The notes under the pieces are model-generated. The model was given only the letters and a program-made list of their open reading frames with translations, had not been told where the DNA came from and searched no databases. A stretch of 37,021 bases of DNA from Lacunisphaera sp. (GTDB taxonomy: Bacteria; Verrucomicrobiota; Verrucomicrobiia; Opitutales; Opitutaceae): assembly GCA_009695095.1 (NCBI GenBank), contig SIBQ01000024.1, forward strand, positions 1 through 37,021, written 5' to 3'. Positions 23,955 to 32,954 of this stretch are shown here, in pieces. The translations under genes were made by a program, and so were the position numbers. Every line of letters begins with the position of its first letter. Position 1 is the stretch's first letter.

Positions 23955-25478
23955 TTAAACCAGCTTGAGGAGATCGGCCGTCGCCGGCACATCCTTGATG
24001 ATCTGCGATGGCAGGGGGCCGACGCCGAGGTAGCGCAGATTGGGCAGCACGGTGGGCAGCTTGTCCCCGTAGGCGACCGACACGAGGCTGCGGACCATCG
24101 CGGCGGTGTAGAGCTGGGCGTTTATGGGCAGGTCGGCGAAGCGGCGGACACCGGTGAGGTTCTCGGTCCAGCCGGGGTGCTTCGAGTAAACCGCCTTTAG
24201 CGCGCGGCGGATGGCCTCATTGCGCGGGACGTGGGCGTAGCGGCGGCCGTTGTCGTCCTCGTAGGCGGTGCAGATGAGCAGCTCGGTGGCGCTGGTGAGG
24301 GCGTCGATTTTGTTGATCATCAGGTCCTGGAAACCGCCGTAGCGGAGCGCGTCGCCCTTTTCCACGGCGTCATACCAGCCGACCATGCGCTGGCGGCCGG
24401 TGACAGTGCCGAACTCGATTTGCTTCAGCTGCTGGCAGATGGGCAGCGTATCGTCCATTTGCGTGAGGAAGGTGTGCGTGCCGACCTTGGTGTCGTAGGC
24501 CTTGGCGACGGCAAAGGTGTGGATGGGCTGCACCGGGATGCCGGCGCTTTCGAAAAATTCCGGCGTGAACGTGTGCGAGGCGGTGACGTTGGGCGAGTAG
24601 CCGCGGCGCTTGTCGAGCCAGTAGGCCTGACCGAATTCGCCGATGACGGTGCGCCCGGCGGCCAGCTCGCGTAGCACCAGCTCGCGTACCTCGCCGATGT
24701 GCTGCTTCAACTGCTGGCCGGCGTCCCAGTAAACCTGCGTGAGCTTCGCGACATCAAGGGTGAACGGCGCGGCGCCCTTGAACTGGCCGAGATCGAACTC
24801 CGCCTTGGGGAATAGTCCGAGTTCGCTCGCCCCGGCGTTGGCCCGCTGCTCGGCGGCGGCGAGCTTTTCGAAGAAGTCATCCCAAGTCTTGGGGCTGACC
24901 TGACAGACGTGCTGGATGGTGCGCATCGCCCGGTCGGCGCGCTGGGCCAGCTTGCGGGCGAAGAAATTCGGGCCGCCGAGGAAGTCGGCGAAGGTGATCT
25001 GCCACTGGCCCGTCTCGTCCTGGTAGGCGGGCGTGATGCCGCGGCCGGTGGAGCCGCGCGGATCCTCCTTGAGGACGTTGGCGCGGTAGTCCTCCCAGGC
25101 GAGGTCGAGCAGCCGGTGCGAGAGGTCGGAGACCATGGCGCGCTCGTCGACCATGAGCCGCGAGAAGATGGCATAGCCCTTCTTCTCAAGCGGGCGGCCT
25201 TCCCAGAGGATTTTCCGCGGGTCGGCGATGACCCCGGCTCCGATGGCAAGATGCGGCACGGTTTTTTCCACGACGCCGGCCGGCAGGAGATTCAGCCGGA
25301 TGCCGCCGGCGGTGTGGCCGGAGTTGGCCCCGCCGTTGACCTTGAAGACTACCGAAACGGCGGCGGGCGTGTCGCGCAGCTCCTCAACAACCTCGGGGAT
25401 TAGCCGGCCCTTGCCCTCGTCACCGAAAGAGATGCCGACATCGGCGATGAGCTGGCTGCTGAAAGGGAGGAGGGACAT
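23955..25478 (-). CDS. purA: Adenylosuccinate synthetase, divergent long form
   Basis: PurA joins IMP and aspartate with GTP to make adenylosuccinate, the first step toward AMP. The 507-residue protein is longer than the usual ~430. Seen: the P-loop segment FGDEGKGR at about 18-25 (canonical WGDEGKGK), [13 protein letters not shown] with the catalytic His (canonical GGxNAGHT), [10 protein letters not shown], and the GTP-binding region near NKIDALT. In place of the common GQ-WGDEGKGK opening it reads [11 protein letters not shown]. Extra sequence lies in the middle (about 190-260). Identity is secure; the divergence suggests a lineage-specific subfamily. It lies on the same strand as guaB, 295 bases downstream, so both branches from IMP are encoded together. 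Confidence 0.9.
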   Translation of the reverse strand: MSLLPFSSQLIADVGISFGDEGKGRLIPEVVEELRDTPAAVSVVFKVNGGANSGHTAGGIRLNLLPAGVVEKTVPHLAIGAGVIADPRKILWEGRPLEKKGYAIFSRLMVDERAMVSDLSHRLLDLAWEDYRANVLKEDPRGSTGRGITPAYQDETGQWQITFADFLGGPNFFARKLAQRADRAMRTIQHVCQVSPKTWDDFFEKLAAAEQRANAGASELGLFPKAEFDLGQFKGAAPFTLDVAKLTQVYWDAGQQLKQHIGEVRELVLRELAAGRTVIGEFGQAYWLDKRRGYSPNVTASHTFTPEFFESAGIPVQPIHTFAVAKAYDTKVGTHTFLTQMDDTLPICQQLKQIEFGTVTGRQRMVGWYDAVEKGDALRYGGFQDLMINKIDALTSATELLICTAYEDDNGRRYAHVPRNEAIRRALKAVYSKHPGWTENLTGVRRFADLPINAQLYTAAMVRSLVSVAYGDKLPTVLPNLRYLGVGPLPSQIIKDVPATADLLKLV

Positions 25479-25496
25479 GGGGGCGGAGGGCGGAAA

Positions 25497-25560
25497 CCTC
25501 AGGCCTGAAACCTGGGGTTAGAGACCAGTCAGACCGAAAATGGAGGACAGAGAACTGAGG
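25497..25560. repeat. Short word array between guaB and purA
   Basis: CCTCAGGCCTGAAACCTGGG followed by GGAGGACAGAGAACTGAGGACAG repeats the CCTGAAA and GAGGACAG words used in other arrays. The remaining 200 bases up to the guaB stop contain no recognised gene. Confidence 0.45.
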
Positions 25561-25773
25561 ACAGCCGGGCAACGCCAAATGTGATGACACTGTGGCATCC
25601 TCATTCCCCAGGTTTTTTTGCCCGGCGACGGCCCGGACAAACGCCCCGGCGCAGGCCGGCGGACGATTCCCGGGATGCGAGCACGCATCAACAGGGCGCA
25701 CCGGGTTGGCCGCAGCCAACAACGGCGACGTCTCAGCCTTCAGGTTTGGCCCGCCCGGAGGTCGGGCTCTGCC

Positions 25774-27342
25774 TCACCCGTGCCGGGTCGCGACCTCGAT
25801 GACATCGTGCGGGGCGGCTTCCTTCTGGCCGGCGGGTGTCACACGGACATAACGGGCCTTGGCGCGGAGCACGGCCAGATTTTTGGCGCCGAGGTAACCC
25901 AGGCCCGATTGCACGCCGCCGATGAGGTTGCCGAGCACGTCGTCCACTGAGCCGGAAACTTCCTTGAGGGCCTCGATGCCCTCGGCCGCGACCTTGCTCG
26001 TGTCGGCTTTGTCGTGGCCGTAGCGGGCCGCTGAGCCGGCCTTCATCGCGGCATGGCTGCCCATGCCTCGGTATTGTTTGTAGAGTTTGCCCGAGATTTC
26101 CATGATCTCGCCCGGCGCCTCCCGGCAGCCGGCGAGCAGCCCGCCGAGGATGACCGCGTCGGCGAGGGTGAGCGCCTTGACGATGTCGCCCGACTTTGTG
26201 ATGCCGCCGTCGGCGATGAGGCGCACCCCCCGCCGGACCTCGCTGCGGCTGGCGACGTGGAGCGCGGTGAGCTGCGGGATGCCGACTCCCGCGACATTGC
26301 GGGTCGTGCAGATGGAACCGGGTCCCTGGCCGATCTTGATGGCGTTGGCCCCGGCGTGTGCGAGGAAAGCCACCCCCTCGCCGCTGGTGACGTTGCCGGC
26401 GATGATGGTGAGATCCTTGAACGCGGCGCGAATGAGCTTCACCACGTCGCCGACCCCGGTGGTGTGGCCGTGGGCGGTGGAGACGGCGACCACGTCGACC
26501 GCCTCGTCCACAAGTTCCCCGACATGGGCGATGATCTGGTCGCGGTCGAGTTCCCCGCCCGGCTTGCGAACGGGCGAAACGGCCGCGCCGACGACGAGGC
26601 GGAAGTTCGCGTCGCGGGCCGGCTTGCGTCGGGACTTGGCCTCGCTGGTGATGCGCTCGACATCGGAGCTGGTGACCAGACCGCGCAGGCGGTTCTTGTC
26701 GTCCACGACGAGCATTTTGTGGATGCCGACGTTCACGGTGAAAAAGCGGTCGGCCTCCTTGATGGGGTCTGCGGCCATGTCCTTTTCCCGGACGGTGATG
26801 AGCTGTTGGCGGGGCGTCATCACCTCGGCGACCTTCTTGGACTTGTAGCGGTCCTTGACGAGGTTGCCCGAGAGCAGGCCGGCGAGCTTGCCGGAATCGT
26901 CGACGACGGGAAAGGTGCGGAAATCGAAGCGCTTCTGGTCGATCATCGCCAGAACCTCGCTGACGAGCGCGCCGGGGGCGACGGTGATGGGGTCCTGGAT
27001 GAGGCCGTGGATGTGGCGCTTCACGCGGGCGACCTCTTTGATCTGTTCCTTTCCCGGCAGGTTGTAATGGATGAGGCCGAGGCCGCCATTGAGGGCCATG
27101 GCTATGGCCATGCGCGACTCGGTCACGGTGTCCATGTCGGAGGAGATGATGGGGATCTGCAGCCGCAGGCTGTCGGAAAGCGTGGTGGCCAGATCGGTGT
27201 CCTTGGGCAGGATCTCCGAGTGGAGCGTGGCGAGCGAGACGTCGTCGTAAGTCAGCGCGTTCGGCAGGTTGGCGGCGAAGAAGCGCTCGGCGGGCAGGTA
27301 AAAGTCCGAGTCGCTCGGGTAAGTGGCAACAGGCTTGGTCAT
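25774..27342 (-). CDS. guaB: Inosine-5'-monophosphate dehydrogenase
   Basis: GuaB oxidises IMP to XMP with NAD, the committed step of guanine nucleotide synthesis. The 522-residue protein has the full architecture: catalytic barrel start LTYDDVSL (30-37), two CBS domains at about 115-235 ([10 protein letters not shown] ... [10 protein letters not shown]), then the barrel continues with the active-site loop GPGSICTTR carrying catalytic Cys345, [12 protein letters not shown], the RGMGSH flap region and YLGAKN near the end. The N-terminus ([22 protein letters not shown]) is slightly extended. It is upstream of purA on the same strand and divergent from menC, with 250 bases between the start codons that must hold both promoters. 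Confidence 0.95.
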   Translation of the reverse strand: MTKPVATYPSDSDFYLPAERFFAANLPNALTYDDVSLATLHSEILPKDTDLATTLSDSLRLQIPIISSDMDTVTESRMAIAMALNGGLGLIHYNLPGKEQIKEVARVKRHIHGLIQDPITVAPGALVSEVLAMIDQKRFDFRTFPVVDDSGKLAGLLSGNLVKDRYKSKKVAEVMTPRQQLITVREKDMAADPIKEADRFFTVNVGIHKMLVVDDKNRLRGLVTSSDVERITSEAKSRRKPARDANFRLVVGAAVSPVRKPGGELDRDQIIAHVGELVDEAVDVVAVSTAHGHTTGVGDVVKLIRAAFKDLTIIAGNVTSGEGVAFLAHAGANAIKIGQGPGSICTTRNVAGVGIPQLTALHVASRSEVRRGVRLIADGGITKSGDIVKALTLADAVILGGLLAGCREAPGEIMEISGKLYKQYRGMGSHAAMKAGSAARYGHDKADTSKVAAEGIEALKEVSGSVDDVLGNLIGGVQSGLGYLGAKNLAVLRAKARYVRVTPAGQKEAAPHDVIEVATRHG

Positions 27343-27424
27343 CGTTGCCGTGAACGAAATACTCTGGCCGCGGCAAAGCTCAACGATAATTTGCCCGATG
27401 GGAGGCAGTATTTACCGAATATGA

Positions 27425-27590
27425 GGAAATTGAATTATCAGAAATAAACCAGATCATGCACCTGAGGGAACAGGGATATATCGGACTGATACTGATCTCT
27501 GGTTTGCCTCTGTTGCCTCCTGTAAAATCAAATTCTGTAAATTCTGTCCAAACCTGGGATTTATCTGTTCAGTCAGACCTGCTTCCTGAT
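27425..27590. repeat. Weak word array upstream of menC
   Basis: GGAACAGGGATATATCGG, CTGTTGCCTCCTGTAAAATC and AAATTCTGTAAATTCTGTCC share words with the TTTACAGGAG arrays at 29867 and 34639, but the inverted arms are poorer. It ends five bases before the menC ATG. Confidence 0.4.
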
Positions 27591-27594
27591 TCTC

Positions 27595-28590
27595 ATGGTT
27601 TATCGTTTCGCCTACAAAACCTACCGGCTGCCGCTGCGGGCGCCGCTCCTCACGGCGCATGGCCCGTGGCTGGAGCGCGAGGGTCTCATCGTGCGGCTGG
27701 AGGATGAGGTGGGCCGGGTGGGCTTTGGGGAAATCGCGCCCCTCCCGTGGTTTGGGACGGAAACCCTGGCCGGGGCGGAGGAAATTTGCCGGAAGATCGG
27801 GGCGAAGGTCGCGGGCGAGGCGCTCGACGCCGTCCCGGAGCATCTGGGCTGCGTGCGCTTTGCCCTGGGGCAGGCGCGGGAACTGCCGGGCAAGGTCGCG
27901 ACCACGACCCGCCTGCCCGTTGCGGCGTTGCTGCCGGCCGGCCGCGTCGCGCTTAAGGCTCTGCCCGCGAAGTTGGAGGCCGGCTTTCTGGCTTTCAAAT
28001 GGAAGGTGGGCGTCGGCGCCGTGGATGATGAACTCGTACTGCTGGACGACTTGCTGGCATTGTTGCCGGCGTCCGCCCGGCTTCGGCTCGACGCCAATGG
28101 CGGGTGGAATCGCAGCGAGGCCGGCCGCTGGCTCGGGCGCTGCGCCGACCGGCCGGTGGAATTTGTCGAGCAACCCGTGGCGCCGGCGGAAGAGGACACT
28201 TTGCTCGGGCTCGCCCGCGATTATCCGGTGACAATCGCGCTGGATGAATCCGTCGTGCGGCTGGCCGGGGCCCGCCGCTGGCAGGGGCGCGGCTGGCCGG
28301 GCGTCTTTGTCATCAAGCCGGCCCTGGCCGGGCCGCTGGATGAACTGGTCAAATGGGTCGCCGCCACCAAGCCCGATGTCGTGCTTTCGAGTGCGATCGA
28401 AACTGCGCTGGGCCGCGCGGCGATTTTGCGCGCCGCTCTGAGCCAACCGCTCACCAAGCGGGCGCTCGGATTCGGCCCGGGTGGGGTTTTTGGCGACCGG
28501 CGCTGGGACGGCCTGGTCATTGGGCCGCTCGCGGACGCTTCGTGCATCGCCACCAATCCCGGGGAGGAAATATGGAAAGAGCTGACCTAG
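27595..28590 (+). CDS. menC: o-Succinylbenzoate synthase
   Basis: MenC dehydrates SHCHC to o-succinylbenzoate in menaquinone synthesis. The 331-residue protein is an enolase-superfamily enzyme: N-terminal capping domain with GFGEIAPLPWFGTE, the catalytic KxK motif K135/K137 (FKWKVG), metal ligands Asp166 (RLDANGG), Glu192 (VEQPV) and Asp217 (LDESV), and the second catalytic lysine K241 (VIKPAL), followed by SSAIETALGRAA, typical of OSBS. The ATG at 27595 starts MVYRFAYKTYRL just before the domain. Its 3' end overlaps the menE start by 19 bases, so the two are cotranslated. Confidence 0.92.
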   Translation: MVYRFAYKTYRLPLRAPLLTAHGPWLEREGLIVRLEDEVGRVGFGEIAPLPWFGTETLAGAEEICRKIGAKVAGEALDAVPEHLGCVRFALGQARELPGKVATTTRLPVAALLPAGRVALKALPAKLEAGFLAFKWKVGVGAVDDELVLLDDLLALLPASARLRLDANGGWNRSEAGRWLGRCADRPVEFVEQPVAPAEEDTLLGLARDYPVTIALDESVVRLAGARRWQGRGWPGVFVIKPALAGPLDELVKWVAATKPDVVLSSAIETALGRAAILRAALSQPLTKRALGFGPGGVFGDRRWDGLVIGPLADASCIATNPGEEIWKELT

Positions 28591-29810
28591 CCTTGCTCCT
28601 GGGCGCACCGGCGGGACTCGTCGCCGAGGCGCGGCGCGAAGCGACCGTCATCGAGGAGGGCGATCCGCGGCGATTCATGGCTGCGCTGGCCGCGGCCACC
28701 GCGCAGGGCGGGACGGTGCTGCTGGCCGGCGACACCTGGGGCGAGCAGGAGCGCAGGCAACTGGCGGCGCTGAGGCGACGGGAACCGGTCACACCGGCAA
28801 CGGCGGCAGGCAAGGGATGGCTTTGCATCCCGACGGGCGGCACGGGGGGACAGCTTAAGTTCGCCCGGCACGACGAGGAGACGCTGTCGGCCGCGGTGCG
28901 CGGCTTTGCCCGGCATTTCGCGCTGCCGCAGGTCAATGCCGCCGGCGTGCTGCCGCTACACCATATCAGCGGGTTGATGGCGTGGCTGCGCTGCGCGCTG
29001 AGCGGAGGCGAATACCGGCCACTGGACTGGAAGGCGGTTGAAGCGGGCGACCTGCCCTCATTGCCGGCCAAGCCGCAGGGCTGGACGATTTCGCTCGTGC
29101 CGACCCAACTCGAGCGCCTGCTGCGCAACGCTGCGGCCGTGAAGTGGCTGGGAAAATTCCGCCTCATCCTGCTTGGCGGGGGACCGGCCTGGCCGGCCTT
29201 GCTCGATCAGGCGGCGGCCGCGCGGCTGCCGGTGTCGCCCGGCTACGGCCTGACCGAGTCGGCGGCGATGCTCACGGCGCTTCGGCCCGGGGATTTTCTG
29301 GCGGGCGGACGCAGCAGCGGTCCGGTGCTGCCCCATGCGACCGTGAAGATTGGCGACGAGGAGGTGATAACCATCGGGGGTGAGTCATTATTCCGCGGCT
29401 ATTACCCGGCGTGGCGCGACAAATGGGATTATGAGACCGGGGATTGCGGCCGGCTCGATGAGCACCGGCACCTGCACGTCCTCGGCCGGCGCGATGCGGT
29501 GATCATCACCGGCGGCGAGAAGGTCGACCCGGCCGAGGTGGAGAGCGTGCTGCGCGGCACTGGCGAGTTCCCCGAGGTGGTCGTGCTCGGCCTGCCGGAC
29601 ACCGAGTGGGGGCAGGTGATTGTGGCGGCCTATCCCGGATCGACCAAACCTCAGCTGGACAAAGTATCGGCAGCCCTGAACCGGCTGCTGGCCCCGGCCA
29701 AGCGGCCGAAACGCTTTGTCCCGCTGACCAGCTGGCCGGTCGGCGCCGCGGGCAAGGTCGACCGGGCGGAAGTGGCGCGACTATTGCTAAACCTTAAACC
29801 TGAGAGCTGA
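28572..29810 (+). CDS. menE: o-Succinylbenzoate-CoA ligase
   Basis: MenE activates o-succinylbenzoate with ATP and CoA. The 412-residue ANL-family protein shows the P-loop IPTGGTGGQLKFA (86-98, canonical TSGTTGxPK), PGYGLTESAAM, the AMP-binding YETGD, the hinge LGRRDAVIITGGEKVDP and the catalytic lysine in GAAGKVDR. It is shorter than typical family members at its N-terminus. The ATG at 28572 has GGGGAGGAA at 28561-28569; an upstream open frame into menC is a shadow. It overlaps menC by 19 bases. Its last codons (NLKPES, stop at 29808-29810) belong to the CCTGAAA/CTTAAACCTGAG array family, and gmd also ends in an array-encoded LKPE. Confidence 0.9.
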   Translation: MERADLALLLGAPAGLVAEARREATVIEEGDPRRFMAALAAATAQGGTVLLAGDTWGEQERRQLAALRRREPVTPATAAGKGWLCIPTGGTGGQLKFARHDEETLSAAVRGFARHFALPQVNAAGVLPLHHISGLMAWLRCALSGGEYRPLDWKAVEAGDLPSLPAKPQGWTISLVPTQLERLLRNAAAVKWLGKFRLILLGGGPAWPALLDQAAAARLPVSPGYGLTESAAMLTALRPGDFLAGGRSSGPVLPHATVKIGDEEVITIGGESLFRGYYPAWRDKWDYETGDCGRLDEHRHLHVLGRRDAVIITGGEKVDPAEVESVLRGTGEFPEVVVLGLPDTEWGQVIVAAYPGSTKPQLDKVSAALNRLLAPAKRPKRFVPLTSWPVGAAGKVDRAEVARLLLNLKPES

Positions 29811-30015
29811 CGGAGCGACCTGCGTGGAGATGGCAAGGCAAACCTGAAGGGAAAGCCCAAGGCAGTTTACAGGAGATAACTGAGCAAACGGAGTTTCCAC
29901 ACCTCTGCTCCCACTGTTTCCTCCTGTAAAAATCTTTTCCGTGTGTTCCGTGGTTTGAAATCAGGATCCTTAGGTTTCAAGTTTCAGGTTTCTGTATATC
30001 GCTGGCTTCCACCGA
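29795..30015. repeat. Composite word array downstream of menE
   Basis: ACCTTAAACCTGAGAGC overlaps the menE stop. Then CCAAGGCAGTTTACAGGAG leads an inverted pair in which AGGAGATAACTGAGCAAACG faces CACTGTTTCCTCCTGTAAAA. It is followed by CCGTGTGTTCCGTGG and by CTTAGGTTTCAAGTTTCAGG. Several word families stand next to each other. No gene is present from 29811 to 30270 apart from the polX duplicate. Confidence 0.7.
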
Positions 30016-30093
30016 ATGAATAAAACCGAAATCGCCGCGGTGCTGACCGAGACCGGCACCCCTGTGATGAGAGACCTGAGGGCTGAATCCTGA
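30016..30093 (+). pseudogene. Diverged duplicate of the polX 5' end
   Basis: ATGAATAAAACCGAAATCG and the following bases to about 30060 encode MNKTEIAAVLTETGTP. The real polX start at 30271 encodes MNKTAIASVLTEIGTL. About three quarters of the 45 bases match, then the copy runs into array sequence and stops at 30093. This is an abandoned 5' end of polX, separated from the current start by about 210 bases of arrays. Confidence 0.8.
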
Positions 30094-30268
30094 GACCTGA
30101 GGGAAAGACCAAGGCATTTACCACGGATATTTCTGATTACACTGATTGGAACCAACCAACCTCGTGTATTCATCTGTGCTTATCCGTGTAATCCGGGGCT
30201 AAAAAACTCCGCGCACTCTGCGTTAAAAATATTCCGTGTTATCCGTGTCTTCTGTGGTTAACATACTC
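30061..30268. repeat. Composite word array upstream of polX
   Basis: GAGACCTGAGGGCTGAATCC and TGAGACCTGAGGG are followed by ACCAAGGCATTTACCACGG. ATTCATCTGTGCTTATCCG, TTATCCGTGTCTTCTGTGG and similar words then form the inverted side. The AAGGCATTT leader at 30111-30119 matches the one at 13052-13060. Confidence 0.7.
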
Positions 30269-30270
30269 CT

Positions 30271-32115
30271 GTGAATAAAACTGCCATCGCTTCCGTGCTG
30301 ACGGAGATTGGGACTTTACTCGAATTGAAGGGCGAGAATCCCTTCAAGATCCGGGCCTACCAGGCAGGGGCGCGCGTTATCGAGTCGCTGGGCGAGACGG
30401 AGATCGCGGAGCGCGTCACGGCCGGCACGCTCGAGGAGGTCAAGGGCATCGGCGAGGCCCTCGCGCAAAAGATCACCGAGCTGCACACCACCGGCCGGCT
30501 GGAGTATTTCGACAAACTGTCGGCGTCCGTGCCGGCGGGCCTGGTCGAGATCCTGCGGATCCCCGGCATCGGGGCGAAGAAGGCCCGGGCGCTCCAGGAG
30601 AAACTCGGCATCGACACGGTCGTCAAGCTGCGCGCGGCCTGCGCGGCGGGCTCGGTCGCGGCGCTGGACGGCTTCGGGGAAAAGACCCAGGAGCGCATCC
30701 TCTCCGGCATCCGCAACCGCGAGGCCTACAACAAGCGCCACCTCTGGCTCGATGCATGGGAGGCGGCGGAGCCGATCCTCCAGGGCTTGCGGAAACTGCC
30801 GGGCGTCAAGCAGGTCGAGGCCTGCGGCAGCCTGCGCCGGCGGATGGAGACGGTGGGGGACATCGATTTTCTCGTGGCGATGACCGCCCCGGCGCCGATC
30901 GTCGAGTGGTTCGTCACCCGGCCCGGCATCAAGGAGGTCACCGCGCGCGGCGAGACCAAGGCCAGCGTGCGGCTGGAATCCGGCCTGCAGGCGGACCTGC
31001 GGCTCGTGCCGCCGGAGCAGTTCGTCTTCACGCTGCATCATCTGACCGGCTCGAAGGACCACAACGTCGCGATGCGGCAGAGGGCGCTCGCCCGCGGGCT
31101 GTCAATGAGCGAGTGGGGCTTGGTGGCCGCGGAAGGCGAGGGGACCGTCAAGGAAAAGGTCGGCCTCGCCGGGGAACGGCCACCGCCAGGAGCAAAGGGC
31201 AAAGAGCAAAGTGCAAAGAAAAAACCTTCTTCTTTGGCCAGCCCTTCGCCCTTGGCTCTTAGCCCTTCGCTGCAAACCGAGGCGCAGCTTTTTGCCGCGC
31301 TCGGTTTGCACTACATTCCCCCCGAGCTGCGCGAGGGGCTGGGCGAGATCGAGGCGGCGGAGACGGACGCGCTGCCCGTGCTCGTGGAGGAGGGCGACAT
31401 CTGCGGGGTGTTTCACAACCACACGACCGCCTCCGACGGACACAACACGCTCGAGGAGATGACCGCGGCGGCGCAGGCCCTCGGGCTCGACTACCTCGGC
31501 ATCGCCGATCACTCGAAGTCCAGCGTGCAGGCCCGCGGCCTGAGCGAGGAGCGGCTGGTCGCGCAGATCGCGGAGATCAACAAGCTGAACGCGTCGAAGA
31601 AATTCAAATGCCACGTCTTCACCGGCACGGAGTGCGACATTCTCCCCGACGGGAAGCTCGACTTCGACGCCAGGCTGCTCGGCCAGCTGGATTACGTCGT
31701 GGTGTCGGTGCACAGCTCCTTCCGGCAGGACCGGGCGGTCATGACCAAGCGCATCATCCGCGCGATCGAGCAGCCGCACGTCACAATGCTCGGGCACCTG
31801 TCGGGCCGGCTGCTGCTCGAGCGCGAGAGTTACGAGGTGGACACGGACAAGGTCATCGACGCCGCCATCGCCAACGGGGTCGTCATCGAGTTGAACGCCA
31901 ACCCGTGGCGGCTGGACCTGGACTGGCGACACTGGCGGAAGGCGGCGGAGAAAGGCCTGCTCACCAGCATCAATCCCGACGCCCACCTCACGAGGCAGCT
32001 CGCCTTCTACAAGGTCGGGGTGGGCATCGCCCGCAAAGGGTGGCTCACCAAGGAAAACGTGCTGAACACCCGGCCGCTGGCGGCGGTCAAAAAATTTCTC
32101 GCGGCCCGGCCTTAG
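30271..32115 (+). CDS. polX: DNA polymerase X family protein with PHP domain
   Basis: Bacterial PolX is a gap-filling repair polymerase fused to a PHP-type exonuclease. The 614-residue protein has two helix-hairpin-helix motifs (VKGIGEALAQKI at 58-69 and IPGIGAKKA at 97-105). The polymerase active site is GSLRRRMETVGDIDF with Asp197 and Asp199, and the third aspartate is Asp242. The C-terminal PHP domain starts at HNHTTASDGHN (382-392), with further ligands in ADHSKSS, TGTECDIL and NPDAHL. Between the two halves, residues about 303-335 are encoded by a word array (31187-31275). This insert keeps frame and has Lys/Ser/Pro-rich composition unlike either domain. The GTG start at 30271 also lies in array sequence (CTCCTGTGAA), and an older copy of the 5' end stands at 30016. 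Confidence 0.92.
   Translation: MNKTAIASVLTEIGTLLELKGENPFKIRAYQAGARVIESLGETEIAERVTAGTLEEVKGIGEALAQKITELHTTGRLEYFDKLSASVPAGLVEILRIPGIGAKKARALQEKLGIDTVVKLRAACAAGSVAALDGFGEKTQERILSGIRNREAYNKRHLWLDAWEAAEPILQGLRKLPGVKQVEACGSLRRRMETVGDIDFLVAMTAPAPIVEWFVTRPGIKEVTARGETKASVRLESGLQADLRLVPPEQFVFTLHHLTGSKDHNVAMRQRALARGLSMSEWGLVAAEGEGTVKEKVGLAGERPPPGAKGKEQSAKKKPSSLASPSPLALSPSLQTEAQLFAALGLHYIPPELREGLGEIEAAETDALPVLVEEGDICGVFHNHTTASDGHNTLEEMTAAAQALGLDYLGIADHSKSSVQARGLSEERLVAQIAEINKLNASKKFKCHVFTGTECDILPDGKLDFDARLLGQLDYVVVSVHSSFRQDRAVMTKRIIRAIEQPHVTMLGHLSGRLLLERESYEVDTDKVIDAAIANGVVIELNANPWRLDLDWRHWRKAAEKGLLTSINPDAHLTRQLAFYKVGVGIARKGWLTKENVLNTRPLAAVKKFLAARP
31187..31275. repeat. In-frame word array inside polX, GCAAAG family
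   Basis: Left arm AGCAAAGGGCAAAGAGC, AAAGTGCAAAG faces right arm CAGCCCTTCGCCCTTGGC, TCTTAGCCCTTCGC, its inverted copy with about one change per word. It encodes a low-complexity linker between the polymerase and PHP domains and introduces no stop. The same family occurs in the epimerase gene at 36305-36379. Confidence 0.8.
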
Positions 32116-32133
32116 GCGCCGGAACCGGGCCTT

Positions 32134-32364
32134 TCGTGTTCCCTCCGGTTTGCGCCGAAGCGGAAGCAATGGTGGCCTACTCCGAACGGGCTAGGCACAC
32201 CGGGCAAGAAACGCGGCCCTTTCGCCAATCTCTGCCGAGAGCGGGAAGGTCGCATCGGCGAGGCCGCGGTGCTGCGCACCCGCCTGAAACAATTGCAGAA
32301 CTGGAACGACAAGGCCCGGGCGCTGCTGCCGATCGCGAGGACGTTTCTGAAATTAGGCGGGTAG
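32134..32364 (+). pseudogene. Possible remnant frame downstream of polX
   Basis: A stop-free frame of about 76 codons ends RLKQLQNWNDKARALLPIART and a few more residues before TAG at 32362. It has no ATG, GTG or TTG at a sensible position. The end looks like genuine amphipathic protein sequence, so this may be the tail of a lost gene, or a small gene whose start was removed. I do not recognise a family. An AGGAAG-like array follows immediately. Confidence 0.35.
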
Positions 32365-32365
32365 G

Positions 32366-32430
32366 GGGGCGACAGAGGACAGAGGTCAGAGGTCAGAAAA
32401 GTCAGATGACGGGGAAAAAACCAACAGTCG
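32366..32430. repeat. Word array, GACAGAGG/GTCAGAGG family
   Basis: GACAGAGGACAGAGGTCAG, AGGTCAGAAAAGTCAGATG are near-tandem words with single changes. No clear opposite arm follows; the next element is a hairpin pair. Confidence 0.55.
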
Positions 32431-32433
32431 GGA

Positions 32434-32477
32434 GTCGCTTCAATAGGAAGCGACGGAGCGAAGCCATGCTTCGCTCC
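32434..32477. repeat. Paired perfect hairpins, REP-like
   Basis: Two adjacent perfect palindromes: GTCGCTTC (32434-32441), loop AATAG, GAAGCGAC (32447-32454); then GGAGCGAAGC (32455-32464), loop CAT, GCTTCGCTCC (32468-32477). The two stems are variants of one sequence. The arrangement is typical of bacterial REP elements and lies upstream of the second four-helix-bundle gene. Confidence 0.8.
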
Positions 32478-32575
32478 TGTGGCCGGTAGCCAGTTGCCAG
32501 TGACCGGTGTGGGAAAGCAACTAGTTACCGGTGGCCAGTAAACGGTATAGACAGAGAGAAGTTAGCCACGAATAA
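32478..32575. repeat. Left flank array of four-helix-bundle gene 2, CCAGTTGCC family
   Basis: GGCCGGTAGCCAGTTGCCAG, TGACCGGTGTGGG, CTAGTTACCGGTGGCCAG and TAAACGGTAT repeat an ACCGGT/CCAGT word with changes. It stands immediately before the gene, as the CCAAC array does for gene 1. Confidence 0.6.
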
Positions 32576-32582
32576 TGAATTC

Positions 32583-32954
32583 ATGAGAGGCAAAGCGGGA
32601 AAATATCACGACCTGAATGTCTATCAGGAGTCGTGCACACTCGACCTTGCTATATTTCAACTTACCAAGTCATGGCCCAAGGAAGAGATGTATTCATTGA
32701 CCGACCAGATCCGTCGTTCTTCCCGCTCGGTTGGAGCGAACATTGTGGAGGCGTGGGCGAAGCGTCGTTATCTAGCCCACTTCACCAGCAAGCTGACCGA
32801 CGCGGACGGAGAATTACAGGAAACCCAGCATTGGCTCATGCGCGCAAAAGCTTACGGATATATCGATGCCAAAGCATTTGAGTCCTTGTGGGAGCAATCA
32901 AAGCAAGTCGGGCGCAGGCTTGGCGCCATGCTGAACTCAGGCGACTGGTCCTGA
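32583..32954 (+). CDS. Four-helix-bundle protein, S23/bIVP type, second copy
   Basis: A 123-residue member of the 23S rRNA intervening-sequence four-helix-bundle family, closer to the family consensus than the first copy. Seen: DLNVYQESCTLDLAIFQLTKSWPKEE, the core motif LTDQIRRSSRSVGANIVEAW (usual form QIRRAxxSIxxNIAEG), and FTSKLTDADGELQETQHWL in place of FxxFLxxAxGSxxExxTxL. Start ATG at 32583 without a strong Shine-Dalgarno. It is flanked by word arrays on both sides (32478-32575 and 32953-33036) plus a REP-like hairpin pair, and it is unrelated in function to its neighbours polX and gmd. The repeated association of this family with arrays, in two unlinked places of one window, suggests that gene and arrays move or are maintained together (inference). 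Confidence 0.88.
   Translation: MRGKAGKYHDLNVYQESCTLDLAIFQLTKSWPKEEMYSLTDQIRRSSRSVGANIVEAWAKRRYLAHFTSKLTDADGELQETQHWLMRAKAYGYIDAKAFESLWEQSKQVGRRLGAMLNSGDWS

Noticed and set aside
26053-27447. 464-codon plus-strand frame opposite guaB
   Set aside because: Shadow of guaB; the composition is Gly/Asp/Val/His-rich without any motif, while the minus strand encodes complete IMP dehydrogenase.
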